Below, one piece after another: positions 22,677-30,790 of a stretch of DNA of 32,830 nt. The DNA comes from JBBSIN01 sp038232055 (GTDB lineage: Bacteria; Actinomycetota; Actinomycetes; JADGOV01): contig JBBSIN010000024.1 of NCBI GenBank assembly GCA_038232055.1, positions 1-32,830 on the forward strand, written 5' to 3'. Below the pieces are notes generated by a model. It was given only the letters and a program-made list of their open reading frames with translations. It ran no database searches and was not told where the DNA came from. How positions within the stretch are numbered: the first letter of the stretch is position 1; the number at the start of each line of letters is the position of its first letter. The translations under genes and the position numbers were made by a program.

Positions 22677-23474
22677 TCATCCGGCGAGCAGGCGGAGCGC
22701 ATCGGCGACCTGTTGCGCCGTCTGCGGTCGCTTCATCGGTTCGGGCTCGAGACACGCCCGAACGACCGCTGCGACATCCGGGTCGAGGGTCGTCGAGATC
22801 TGCGGCGGGGTGCTCAGCACCCGGCGCAGCGCGAGGAGTGGGTCTCGGTCGGGCAGCTCTCCGTAGAGGCCGACACCCGCCATGACCCGGTGCAGGGTCA
22901 CGCCGAGGGACCAGATGTCGCTGGCCCGGGAGGCCCGATCGCCGCGCAGCAGAAGCGAGTCGACGTACTCGATCGACGCAATCGGGCCCATCCCGGTCAT
23001 CGTCACGCCGGGGCTCAGCACCTGCGCGAGTCCGAGGTCGGAGAGCCGACCGCCATCGGCAGCGAGCAGCACGTTGCCGGGCTTGATGTCTCGATGGACC
23101 AGACCGGCCTCGTGCAACGCGTGCGTCGCTTCGGCGGCGTCCGCGACGGCCGTCAATGCCTCGCCCTGGTCGAGGGGTTTTGCCGGTGCCGCCAGCGAAC
23201 CGGCCGCCAAGTACTCCATCGCGTAGTAGAACGCGCCACGATCCTGACCGGCATCGAAGAGCGTGACGAGCCGCGGCGATTGGACGGCCGCGAACGCCTG
23301 CAGCTCGCGCGTCGCACGCCGTACCGAGTCCTGCGTCGTCGCGGCGGCTAGGACCTTGACGGCGACGTACTCCGCCGACACCGGGAGCCGCGGTGGGGTC
23401 CGGGCCAGGAAGAACTCTCCGTGGTTACCCTGCCCGAGCGAACGCACCAATGTGTAGTCCGCGATCCGGTCCAC
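22677..23474 (-). CDS. Cytosolic Ser/Thr protein kinase, minimal kinase domain
   Basis: 265 aa from GTG at 23474 with an agggag site; a TTG at 23498 is possible, but the gap-free match to the pseudokinase, which begins at the same column, supports 23474. Essential residues are present: GQGNHG loop, Lys40 (VAVK), Glu57, HRD at 127-129 (VHRDIKPGNVLL), Asp146. The metal motif is DLG rather than DFG, and the APE motif is replaced by SIEYVDSLLL, a change shared with the pseudokinase, so the two form a distinct subfamily. The protein ends right after the kinase domain: no linker, membrane helix or sensor. First gene of the kinase-pseudokinase-FHA run; divergent from the antiporter gene. Confidence 0.92.
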   Translation of the reverse strand: MDRIADYTLVRSLGQGNHGEFFLARTPPRLPVSAEYVAVKVLAAATTQDSVRRATRELQAFAAVQSPRLVTLFDAGQDRGAFYYAMEYLAAGSLAAPAKPLDQGEALTAVADAAEATHALHEAGLVHRDIKPGNVLLAADGGRLSDLGLAQVLSPGVTMTGMGPIASIEYVDSLLLRGDRASRASDIWSLGVTLHRVMAGVGLYGELPDRDPLLALRRVLSTPPQISTTLDPDVAAVVRACLEPEPMKRPQTAQQVADALRLLAG

Positions 23475-23578
23475 GTCATCTCCCTGGTCGAACACCAATC
23501 TGCCGACCTCCCACGCCAGGAGACCGGTCGTCCCCTATCTTGGTCCGGCGACCACGCCGACGAAGGGAAAAGTGGGAT
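23475..23578. promoter_or_regulatory. Divergent region between kinase run and antiporter gene
   Basis: 104 bp that should carry promoters for the leftward kinase-pseudokinase-FHA genes and the rightward antiporter, placing both under possibly shared control. cctatctt near 23534-23541 is a weak -10-like element for the antiporter. No convincing operator or inverted repeat was seen. Confidence 0.35.
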
Positions 23579-25627
23579 TTGACGCCTCCTCCCCCCGTCG
23601 CCACGATCCTGCTCGAGCTTGCCGGCATCATCGTCATGGCGCGCCTGGTCGGTCGGTTGTTCCGGCGCATCGGGCAACCCGCGGTCGTCGGGGAGATCGT
23701 TGCGGGGATCCTTCTCGGCAAGAGCGTCCTCGACCACATCGGTTCCGGCTACACCGACGTACTCTTCCCGCCGGACGCGGTGCCGTACCTGAAGGTGATC
23801 GCGGCACTCGGCCTGGTGCTCTACATGTTCGTCGTCGGGCTGGAGATCGACACGTCTCTCATCCGCGGCAAGGGGCGGGTTGCGGCAAGCATCTCGATCA
23901 TGTCCATCGTGGCGCCGTTCGCGCTCGGCATAGCGCTGTCGACCTGGCTGTACTCCCGGCACCCGAATGGCAAGGGACTCCTCGGGTTCTCGCTCTTTGT
24001 CGGCGCCGCGATGTCGATCACGGCGTTTCCGGTGTTGGCCCGGATCCTCACCGACCGTGGCATGCATCGCACCGAGCTCGGCAGCCTGACCCTCGCCAGC
24101 GCCGCCGTCGACGACATCGTCGCCTGGTCGCTGCTCGCCGTTGTGGTCATCGTCGCCGGCAGCGGCGGCGCCGAGCAGTGGCACATCGCGCTCGCCGTCC
24201 CGTACGTCGCCGGAATGTTCCTCCTCGTACGCCCCGCGTTACACCGCCTAGTCGCGGCGTACTTCCGTGCTGGTCGGCTCACCCCGGAGCTGCTCGCGAT
24301 CGTGCTGATCGGTGTCCTGGCCTCGGCGTGGACGACGGACTGGCTGGGCGTCCATTACATCTTCGGCGCGTTCCTCTTCGGCGCAATCATGCCGCGGGAG
24401 GGCGCGGCGCGGATGCTGGAGGAAATCCTCGAGCGGCTGGAGCAGGTGAGCGTCCTCCTGCTGCTGCCGGTGTTCTTCATCGTCACCGGGCTCGGGGTCG
24501 ACATTGGCCAGCTGACCGTGCCGCTGGTGGGCGAACTTATGCTGATTCTGCTCGTCGCTATCGGCGGGAAGTTCCTCGGCGCCTACATCGGCGCCCGGTC
24601 CCAGCGGATTCGACCGCGCCGTGCGTCCGCGATCGCGTTGCTGATGAACACGAGAGGCCTCACCGAACTCGTGATCCTCGCGGTCGGCCGCGACAAGGGG
24701 ATCCTCGACGAGCAGCTCTACACGCTTCTGGTGGTCATGGCAATCGTCACCACCATCATGACCGGTCCCCTGCTCCGCATGGTGTACCCGGACCGCTGGG
24801 TCGAGCGCGATGTCGCCGAGGCGGAACGTCAAGCGCTCGGCATTCCGAACGCCTACCGGGTGCTGGTCGCGGTGGACGACGCGGCGACGGCAGGCCCGTT
24901 GTTGGTGGACCTCGCGGCGCAGCTGGTGGCCGGGGAGCAGCCGGCCGAGGTCGTCCTGACTACCGTGCGCCGCTACGGCGCCGCGCGGCTGGAGGTCGGA
25001 AGTGGGCTGCGCTCTGAACTGCTCGAGATGGCGGCCACCGCGATGGCCCTCGACGAGCTCTCCACCCGCGTCCGCGCCAGCGGGGTGCCGTGCACGGTCC
25101 TGACTCGCTTTGGCGAGGACGTGGCAGTGGAGTTGACCTCGCAGGCGACGGCCGTCGACGCCGACGTGCTGGTCGTCGGCGGCCACGGCGCGGTCACCCT
25201 GGATCTGCTCGGACGCGCCATCTGCCAAGTGGTGGTGGCGACTGGGCTCTCCCACTCCGATGGGCCGGTGACCGTAACGTACGCCTCCGGAGCGAACGGC
25301 GACGCCGCGGTGGAGACCGGAGTACGACTCGCTCTCGCCCGACGGCAGCCGCTGACGCTCGTCGACGGCCCGACCCGACCCGGTCGCCGGGCTACCAGTC
25401 TCGGCGAGCAACTACGCCGGGCGGGCCTCGAGGTGACTGTTGCAGCCGCGATCCCGCAGCCTGCTGACGGGATCCAACCGCTGGCGGTCGTGGCCTACGA
25501 CGCGGGATCTGTCGCTCCGGGACCACTGGTCACGGTGCGGGCGCAGCGGGAGCGGCAGCCTACGGAATGGCCGCGACTCATCGAGAGCGCACGTCGGAAG
25601 GCCGACAGCGGGATCCTGCCGGCCTGA
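23579..25627 (+). CDS. CPA2-family cation/proton antiporter with C-terminal stress-protein-like domains
   Basis: 682 aa from a TTG at 23579, the only start codon close before the first membrane helix. Residues 1-405 are a Na+(K+)/H+ exchanger of the KefB/CPA2 type: ARLVGRLFRRIGQPAVVGEIVAGILLG, YMFVVGLEID, the transport-site pair in ASAAVDDIVAWSL (Asp-Asp), GVHYIFGAFLFGAIMPR, and LLMNTRGLTELVIL. About 12 membrane helices are expected. From about 424 to the end are soluble alpha/beta repeats: the first (YRVLVAVDD ... DVLVVGGHGAVTLDLLG) is universal-stress-protein-like, the second (from about 560) is more diverged. Such tails regulate transport by nucleotide or phosphorylation in other systems. 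It is divergent from the kinase operon, so kinase control is plausible but unproven. Ion not known. Confidence 0.9.
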   Translation: MTPPPPVATILLELAGIIVMARLVGRLFRRIGQPAVVGEIVAGILLGKSVLDHIGSGYTDVLFPPDAVPYLKVIAALGLVLYMFVVGLEIDTSLIRGKGRVAASISIMSIVAPFALGIALSTWLYSRHPNGKGLLGFSLFVGAAMSITAFPVLARILTDRGMHRTELGSLTLASAAVDDIVAWSLLAVVVIVAGSGGAEQWHIALAVPYVAGMFLLVRPALHRLVAAYFRAGRLTPELLAIVLIGVLASAWTTDWLGVHYIFGAFLFGAIMPREGAARMLEEILERLEQVSVLLLLPVFFIVTGLGVDIGQLTVPLVGELMLILLVAIGGKFLGAYIGARSQRIRPRRASAIALLMNTRGLTELVILAVGRDKGILDEQLYTLLVVMAIVTTIMTGPLLRMVYPDRWVERDVAEAERQALGIPNAYRVLVAVDDAATAGPLLVDLAAQLVAGEQPAEVVLTTVRRYGAARLEVGSGLRSELLEMAATAMALDELSTRVRASGVPCTVLTRFGEDVAVELTSQATAVDADVLVVGGHGAVTLDLLGRAICQVVVATGLSHSDGPVTVTYASGANGDAAVETGVRLALARRQPLTLVDGPTRPGRRATSLGEQLRRAGLEVTVAAAIPQPADGIQPLAVVAYDAGSVAPGPLVTVRAQRERQPTEWPRLIESARRKADSGILPA

Positions 25628-25651
25628 CCGGTTGCGGTAGGGTGGAGTAGC

Positions 25652-27166
25652 TCACCGACAGCCGTATCGGACGGCAACCGCGGGTGGCTCCAGCCGGGTT
25701 GGTTCCAGGATGTGCAGGCGCGCTGCGCCGCGAAGCACCGCGGAGCCCGCGACGGAGAACCGGAGGACGGCCCGGGTCTCGAAGCGGTCGCTCGGAACCG
25801 GCAACGTCGAAACCTGCGACAGCGTTCCGTCGGGCTGGGTCCACCGCAGGCGTAGCGCTCCCGGCCGGCCGTTGGTCCGGATGGCGCCGGTGAACACGAA
25901 GGTCGCCCCAGGGCACCGGCCGGCCCCACCGGGCGGTGCCACGCTGACGGTCGCGCCGAGCACGGCCAGGTCACCGGCGTCGGACCGCTGGACCAGGCTG
26001 ACGCCTACCGCTGTCGACAGCAGCGCGACGACGACACCGGCCAGAAGCGGTGTCCGCCAACGGCCGCCTCGCCGACGGGTACGTCCCGGCCGGAAGAGGG
26101 GCGGCTGCACCCACGGGAGGTGGCCGTCGTCCGGTGGAGGTGGCGCAACGCTGCGGACCAGGATCGTCTCGGACGCTCTCCCTGGCCGCAGTACGGCAGT
26201 GTCGGGCGCAACGCCGGCCCTCGGCGGCATGGGATCAGCCGCGGCGTGAGCGCCCGCGGGCTGGCGCGTGACGCAGCGTCCCCCGGAGGTCGCGAGGTCG
26301 ATACGCGGCCAGGACACTGCCGGGACAGCGGCGAGGGCAGCCATCAGCTCGACCGGCAAGGGACGTCTCGCGGGCTCCTTGGACAACCCCCCGAGCAGGA
26401 TCGCGTCAGCAGCGGGCGGGAACCCGGCGACGATATCGCTGGGCGGCCGGGGTGTCGCCAGCGCCTGCGCGCCGACCATGCCCAGCACGTCCTCGGCCTC
26501 GAAGGGCAGACAGCCGGTGAGCGTCTCATACGCCATGACCGCGAAGCTGTAGGCATCGCCCCGCACGTCGGACTCGTCGACGCCGAGGATCCGCTCCGGC
26601 GGCATGTACGCGGGCGTGCCGATCACCGTGCCCGCTTGGCTCTGGAACGACGACAGGTCCCCGGTCACCCGGGCGAGCCCGAAGTCACCGAGCTTGGCGC
26701 GCCCCGTCGGGAGCACGAACACGTTGTCCGGCTTCACGTCCCGGTGGCCGACGCCGTGTTCGGCGGCGCAGCTGAGCGCCGCGGCGACGTCCGCCAGCAC
26801 GGCGATCGCCCGGTCGGCAGCGAGCGGTCCGCTGTCGAGCAGCGCCCGCAAGCTCGTCCCTGGTACGTACTCCATGAGCAGGGACAGATCTTGTCCGGAG
26901 ACGAAGAAGTCGTACACCCGGACGATCGCCGGGTGTGCCAGGGCAGCGAGAACCTGCGCTTCCCGTTGGAAGCGGGCGAGCACTTGGGGGTCTGACCGCG
27001 CCGCACCGAGAACGCCTTTGATGGCGACCCGTCGGTCGAGCATCCGGTGACGGGCGAGCACGACAACGCCGAACCCGCCCCGCCCGATCTCCTCCAGGAC
27101 GTCGTAACCCGCGGGCACGGGCACGGGTGTTGGCCGCTGCTCGCTGGCGCGCGGGTCGGTAGCCAC
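25652..27166 (-). CDS. Receptor-type Ser/Thr protein kinase with small exported beta domain
   Basis: 504 aa from GTG at 27166. A complete kinase domain (20-285): IGRGGFGVVV, Lys50, Glu69, HRD at 141-143 (GHRDVKPDNVFV), DFG at 161-163, PPE at 189-191, DAYSFAVMAYETLTG. A Pro/Arg-rich cytosolic linker precedes one membrane helix (372-392, TPLLAGVVVALLSTAVGVSL). The exported part, about 110 residues, looks all-beta, Ig-like: GATVSVAPPGGAGRCPGATFVF, RLRWTQPDGTLSQVS, TRAVLRFSV, with Cys residues near both ends that may pair. No relative of the ectodomain is recognised. Convergent with the antiporter (24 bp) and divergent from the next kinase, 143 bp away. Confidence 0.93.
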   Translation of the reverse strand: MATDPRASEQRPTPVPVPAGYDVLEEIGRGGFGVVVLARHRMLDRRVAIKGVLGAARSDPQVLARFQREAQVLAALAHPAIVRVYDFFVSGQDLSLLMEYVPGTSLRALLDSGPLAADRAIAVLADVAAALSCAAEHGVGHRDVKPDNVFVLPTGRAKLGDFGLARVTGDLSSFQSQAGTVIGTPAYMPPERILGVDESDVRGDAYSFAVMAYETLTGCLPFEAEDVLGMVGAQALATPRPPSDIVAGFPPAADAILLGGLSKEPARRPLPVELMAALAAVPAVSWPRIDLATSGGRCVTRQPAGAHAAADPMPPRAGVAPDTAVLRPGRASETILVRSVAPPPPDDGHLPWVQPPLFRPGRTRRRGGRWRTPLLAGVVVALLSTAVGVSLVQRSDAGDLAVLGATVSVAPPGGAGRCPGATFVFTGAIRTNGRPGALRLRWTQPDGTLSQVSTLPVPSDRFETRAVLRFSVAGSAVLRGAARLHILEPTRLEPPAVAVRYGCR

Positions 27167-27206
27167 GCGAAAAGCATGACCGAATAGTGGTTCATGGCGA
27201 GGCGTA

Positions 27207-27216
27207 ATTTCGAAAT
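27207..27216. promoter_or_regulatory. Palindrome atttcgaaat between divergent receptor kinase genes
   Basis: A perfect 10-bp palindrome in the 143-bp region between two divergent receptor kinase genes (27167-27309). It is AT-rich in an otherwise very GC-rich setting, so it stands out as a possible operator or promoter element shared by both genes. Only one copy was seen. Confidence 0.35.
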
Positions 27217-27309
27217 CGGCAGCCTGGAATCGCGACCTCGAATATGATCAGCGTGGGGGTGGTGGCCGGTTGGCGGTCGCCCGGCTGGCGACGTATCGGG
27301 GGCATGGCC

Positions 27310-29010
27310 ATGGTCGCGTTCGGGGATTACGAGGTGTTGGGCCCGGTCGCTTCCGGTTCCACGGGGACGGTGTGGAAGGCGCTCCACCCGCAGCTGAAGC
27401 GGACGGTAGCGATCAAGGAGCTGTCGGCGGAGCTGCGGTCGCAGCCAGGTTTCCTGGAGCGGTTCCGGGCTGAGGCGCGGATCCTCGCCGGATTGGACGA
27501 TCCGCATGTGGTGGCGGTCTTCGACTATGTTGAGGAGCCGGGCCGGGCCTGGATCGTGCAGGAGTGGGTCGACGGCGCCTCGATCGAGGCGGTGCTGGCC
27601 GGTCATGGCCGGCTGAGCCCGGAGCAGTCGCTCGGCGTGCTGCGCGGCGCGCTGCTGGGCCTCGGGCACGCCCACGACCGCGCCCTGGTGCATCGTGACG
27701 TCAAGCCGGCGAACATCTTGGCGGATCAGGCCGGCACCTCACGGCTGGTGGACTTTGGGTTGGCCGCGCCGGTCGGCGCGGCAGGTGCGGCCGGAACCCC
27801 GGCGTACATGAGCCCGGAAGCTGCCCGGGGTGCTGCGCTGGACACCCGCAGCGACGTGTACTCCGCCGGCGCCGTGCTGTTCGAGCTGCTGAACGGCAAC
27901 CCGCCCTACGCCGCCCCGGATCTACAGGCGATGCTGGCCCGCCACATCTCGGCGCCGGTGCCGGCGCTGCGCGGGCACGGTTCGCTGCTGGCCGACCTGC
28001 TCGGCCGGGTGCTGGCCAAAGACCCGGCCCAGCGGCCGGCCGACGCCCGGGCGTTCCTCGCCGAGCTCGAAGAGGCGGCCACCGACCGCTACGGCGCCGG
28101 CTGGCTCGCCCGCGCCTCGATCGCCGGCGTGATCGCCAGCACCGCCGGCATCGCGGTTGCCTCCACCGCGGCCGGTGGGGCTGCGGCCGGCGGCAGCCCC
28201 ATCACCGCTGCCACCGTCATCCTCGGCGGCCGCGAAGCTGCCAGCCGGGCCGCTCGCGCACACCGCGCTGCCCGGAACCCGCGCATCGGATCGCGCCGGG
28301 TCTGGAAGTCCGTCGCCCGACGGCCCGCCGTCGCCGCCGCCGTCATCGCCGGTGCCGTGCTCATTACCGCGACCTCCGCCGCGGCCGTCGTCCGTGCAAC
28401 CCGCACGGATCCCGGCAGGACCACGTCCGCCGGCAACACCACCAGCCCCGGAATGTCCACGCCGACCGCCACCCCCACCCCCACCGCGACTGCCTCAGCC
28501 ACGCCGTCACCGACCGCCTCGGCCACGCCGTCACCGACCGCCCCCGCTGTCATCGGCCTCAACGGGACATGGACCGTCCGCGGTGTCATCACCCGGTACG
28601 AAGGGTTCAGCGGTGCCGCCCCTGGTAAGGCGCACGCCAGGACGTGGACCTTCAGCGGCGACTGCGTCAGCGGCGCGTGCCCGGTCACGGTGCGCGGCAA
28701 GGGCCTGAGTGCCGGGACGCCGTTCAGCATCGTGCTGACCCCCAAATCGGGGCAGTACACCCTGCGGGAGTCCCAGCGGTCCGACTGCATCGACGATAAG
28801 ACCGGTGCCGTAAGAGTCAAGAACGGCGGGTTGTACACCATCGTTGAGACGCTGCGCGTCACACCGCCGGCTGCCGGCGCGGACCCCGCTGCTCCCGCCG
28901 CGGCATTCACCATGGACATCCGCGGAGATTTCCGACCCAACGCCGCGGGGCGAGCGAAGAACTGCCGCGCCGGCCATCTCCGCGAAAAGATCACCGGCAC
29001 CCGAGCGTAG
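27310..29010 (+). CDS. Receptor-type Ser/Thr protein kinase with four-Cys exported domain
   Basis: 566 aa from ATG at 27310, which has ggggg seven bases upstream; ATG at 27304 is too close to it. Kinase domain (about 5-265): Lys36 (VAIK), Glu55, HRD at 128-130, DFG at 148-150, SPE at 168-170; the first glycine of the loop is Ala (VASGSTGTVW). Next come an Ala/Gly-rich hydrophobic stretch (SIAGVIASTAGIAVASTAAGG), a basic segment, and a membrane helix (PAVAAAVIAGAVLITATSAAAVV). A Thr/Pro/Ala stalk with a 24-bp repeat leads to an exported beta-rich domain (NGTWTVRGVITRYEGFSG, ARTWTFSGDC) with four Cys (GDCVSGAC, SDC, KNC), likely two disulfides. The first hydrophobic stretch may be a second membrane segment, which would alter topology. 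Ectodomain family unknown. Confidence 0.92.
   Translation: MVAFGDYEVLGPVASGSTGTVWKALHPQLKRTVAIKELSAELRSQPGFLERFRAEARILAGLDDPHVVAVFDYVEEPGRAWIVQEWVDGASIEAVLAGHGRLSPEQSLGVLRGALLGLGHAHDRALVHRDVKPANILADQAGTSRLVDFGLAAPVGAAGAAGTPAYMSPEAARGAALDTRSDVYSAGAVLFELLNGNPPYAAPDLQAMLARHISAPVPALRGHGSLLADLLGRVLAKDPAQRPADARAFLAELEEAATDRYGAGWLARASIAGVIASTAGIAVASTAAGGAAAGGSPITAATVILGGREAASRAARAHRAARNPRIGSRRVWKSVARRPAVAAAVIAGAVLITATSAAAVVRATRTDPGRTTSAGNTTSPGMSTPTATPTPTATASATPSPTASATPSPTAPAVIGLNGTWTVRGVITRYEGFSGAAPGKAHARTWTFSGDCVSGACPVTVRGKGLSAGTPFSIVLTPKSGQYTLRESQRSDCIDDKTGAVRVKNGGLYTIVETLRVTPPAAGADPAAPAAAFTMDIRGDFRPNAAGRAKNCRAGHLREKITGTRA
28492..28539. repeat. 24-bp tandem repeat coding the kinase stalk
   Basis: Two near-identical 24-bp units (28492-28515 and 28516-28539; one base differs) encode ASATPSPT twice, within a longer Thr/Pro/Ala stalk between membrane helix and ectodomain. 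Stalk length may vary between strains. Confidence 0.85.
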
Positions 29011-29042
29011 CCGGAATCGGGAAAGCCGCCCTCACGGGAACG

Positions 29043-30350
29043 TTAGGCCTGGTGGTGTGAGTCGTAGACGAACGTGCGGCGACCGAGCTGCACGCGGGTA
29101 CCCGGGCGGATCACCGTTGTCTGAAAGGGCGTGAGCGGCGTCCAGACACTCTCCCCCGGCGGCGCGATGTACGTGCCGTTGGCGGAGCCACGATCCGAGA
29201 TCTCCACGTCCCAACCGCGCAGCTGAACCGCGACATGCGCCCGCGAGATCGTTCCCTCGGAGTCCTCAAGGAGCAGCGGCCGCGCCTGGCCGTCGCGTAC
29301 GTCAGCGTCCCGTTCGGGCTCGCGGCCGATGACGTAGTCGCCGTCGAGGACGTACGCCGCGCCGTCATCAAGGACGATGACGCCGAGTGGTGGACGCACA
29401 CCAGCCACCACCTCACGCGTCTGCTGGACGAGCGAGATGCCGCACACAGAGCAGAAAAGTGCGTGCGGGTCGTTGAAGTGGCCGCGCTTGCACGCCACGC
29501 CGTCGACCATGGCTGCCTGCATATCCACGGGTGGCTCGTCCGTGGCGAGCGGCATCGGCTCCGACGACAGTGACGCAACCGGCTCCGCCGACTCCAAAGG
29601 CGAGTCCAAAGACGACTCCGGTGAATCGCCGATGAGCAGCACAGACTCGAACTGGACGGGCTCCCCCTCATCGTCCGGCTCCGAGTCGACGACCAGCGGC
29701 TGCAGGGGAGGCGGCTCCGTAGCCCGGGTCGGCGGGTCCATGAGCGGCCCGAGCGGGCGGTCGTCCTCGACGATCTCGCGAATGCCGGTCTCCATAGTCA
29801 GGCCCGACGGTTCGAGGGAGAAGCCCGCCCCGGGAACGACGCCAGCACGCAGATCGCAAAGGGTGGCGCAGACGGCGGCGGCGGCGTTCTCGGCCACTGT
29901 TGCCGTCAACTGGTCTACTGGCCACGATACGAGCCGATCGACCCACGCGGCCGACTCGCGGCCGGAGATCCGCTGCTCGCCACCGCGGAGTCGGACGAGC
30001 AGCTCGGCGTCACCATGGACGAAGACGGCCATATCGCCACCTGCCGGAGCAAGCGCACAGAAGGCTGGTGGATCCGCCTCGGTTTGGGCTAGCAGACCCG
30101 CGAGCCGTCGAACCAACCGACGCCCGTCGCCGCCACTGGTCGAGACGGACCGACACACGTCGACAAGCTCGGTGAGCAGCTCAGTGGGCTCCGGTCCGTC
30201 AGCCGCGACGACGAGAAGCACGCTTTCGAACCGGGCAACGAGGCCGGTTCCTGGGTAGACGCGGACGGCGATCTCGCCCAGCGTGGGGTTGGCCCGACCA
30301 GCCAACCTGGATTGGCTGGCCGCTCCCCCGGGGCCTGAGTCGACCGTCAT
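29043..30350 (-). CDS. FHA-domain protein with zinc ribbon and the shared N-terminal domain
   Basis: 435 aa from ATG at 30350, which overlaps the upstream stop in ATGA. Residues about 25-180 match the N-terminus of the FHA protein at 20690: VYPGTGLVARF, RRLAGLLAQT, AVFVHGDAEL, AAWVDRLV, CDLRAGVVPGAGF. An acidic disordered linker follows (SEPDDEGEPVQFES, ESSLDSPLESAEP), with many Ser/Thr that could be phosphorylated. A zinc ribbon uses Cys287, His291 or neighbours, Cys300 and Cys303 (CKRGHFNDPHALFCSVCG). The C-terminal FHA domain has DYVIGREPE (Arg), GTISRAHVAV (Ser, His) and RGSANGTYI (Asn). Cytosolic adaptor; last gene of the flavoprotein-membrane protein-FHA operon. Confidence 0.9.
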   Translation of the reverse strand: MTVDSGPGGAASQSRLAGRANPTLGEIAVRVYPGTGLVARFESVLLVVAADGPEPTELLTELVDVCRSVSTSGGDGRRLVRRLAGLLAQTEADPPAFCALAPAGGDMAVFVHGDAELLVRLRGGEQRISGRESAAWVDRLVSWPVDQLTATVAENAAAAVCATLCDLRAGVVPGAGFSLEPSGLTMETGIREIVEDDRPLGPLMDPPTRATEPPPLQPLVVDSEPDDEGEPVQFESVLLIGDSPESSLDSPLESAEPVASLSSEPMPLATDEPPVDMQAAMVDGVACKRGHFNDPHALFCSVCGISLVQQTREVVAGVRPPLGVIVLDDGAAYVLDGDYVIGREPERDADVRDGQARPLLLEDSEGTISRAHVAVQLRGWDVEISDRGSANGTYIAPPGESVWTPLTPFQTTVIRPGTRVQLGRRTFVYDSHHQA

Positions 30351-30781
30351 ACCACCCTGCCTCCCTGGAATCGCCAGCGTACGAACGGCACTCGCATCGG
30401 CCCGTTGGCCCAGAGCCACGTGACGACCCAGACCGTCACGAAGTCGACGATGAACGTTAGTCCCGACACCTGCCCGACGCCCGGGATGGCGCCGAGCTGC
30501 AGCAGGAGCCAGATCAGCAGACCTTCGTTGACCGCCGTCACGAGACCGAACAACGTCGGCCAGTCCTTCTCCCAACGGAACTGCTGCAGTCCGTGGTAGA
30601 CGAACTCCCAGCCGATGCCGAGCACGATGACGGCGGCGAGGATACGGAAGGTGACGCCGTACGCCGTCGCGAGCCGACCCCGATCCGGCAGGACGAGGGT
30701 GATGAGCAAGGTCCACAACGAACCGATGACGGCAAGGATGAATATCCGGCTTTGGATCCGCCCCATCAACGTCGGGAGCAC
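30347..30781 (-). CDS. Small integral membrane protein, four helices, unknown function
   Basis: 144 aa from GTG at 30781, nine bases after the flavoprotein stop. Four hydrophobic segments: IFILAVIGSLWTLLITLVL, ILAAVIVLGIGWEFVYHGL, TAVNEGLLIWLLLQLGAIP and FIVDFVTVWVVTWLW. Between helices 2 and 3 is a conserved-looking loop rich in charged and aromatic residues (QQFRWEKDWPTLFG), and the tail is basic (MRVPFVRWRFQGG), so both termini are probably cytosolic. I do not recognise the family. Its stop overlaps the FHA start (ATGA), so it is made in step with that protein; a membrane anchor or channel for the flavoprotein/FHA pair is one reading. Confidence 0.85.
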   Translation of the reverse strand: MLPTLMGRIQSRIFILAVIGSLWTLLITLVLPDRGRLATAYGVTFRILAAVIVLGIGWEFVYHGLQQFRWEKDWPTLFGLVTAVNEGLLIWLLLQLGAIPGVGQVSGLTFIVDFVTVWVVTWLWANGPMRVPFVRWRFQGGRVV

Positions 30782-30790
30782 GTCATCTCC

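Noticed and set aside
28089..29000. A minus-strand frame of about 300 codons inside the third receptor kinase
   Set aside because: It is antisense to the membrane helix, stalk and Cys-bearing ectodomain; its Val/Ala/Gly repeats mirror the Thr/Pro stalk.
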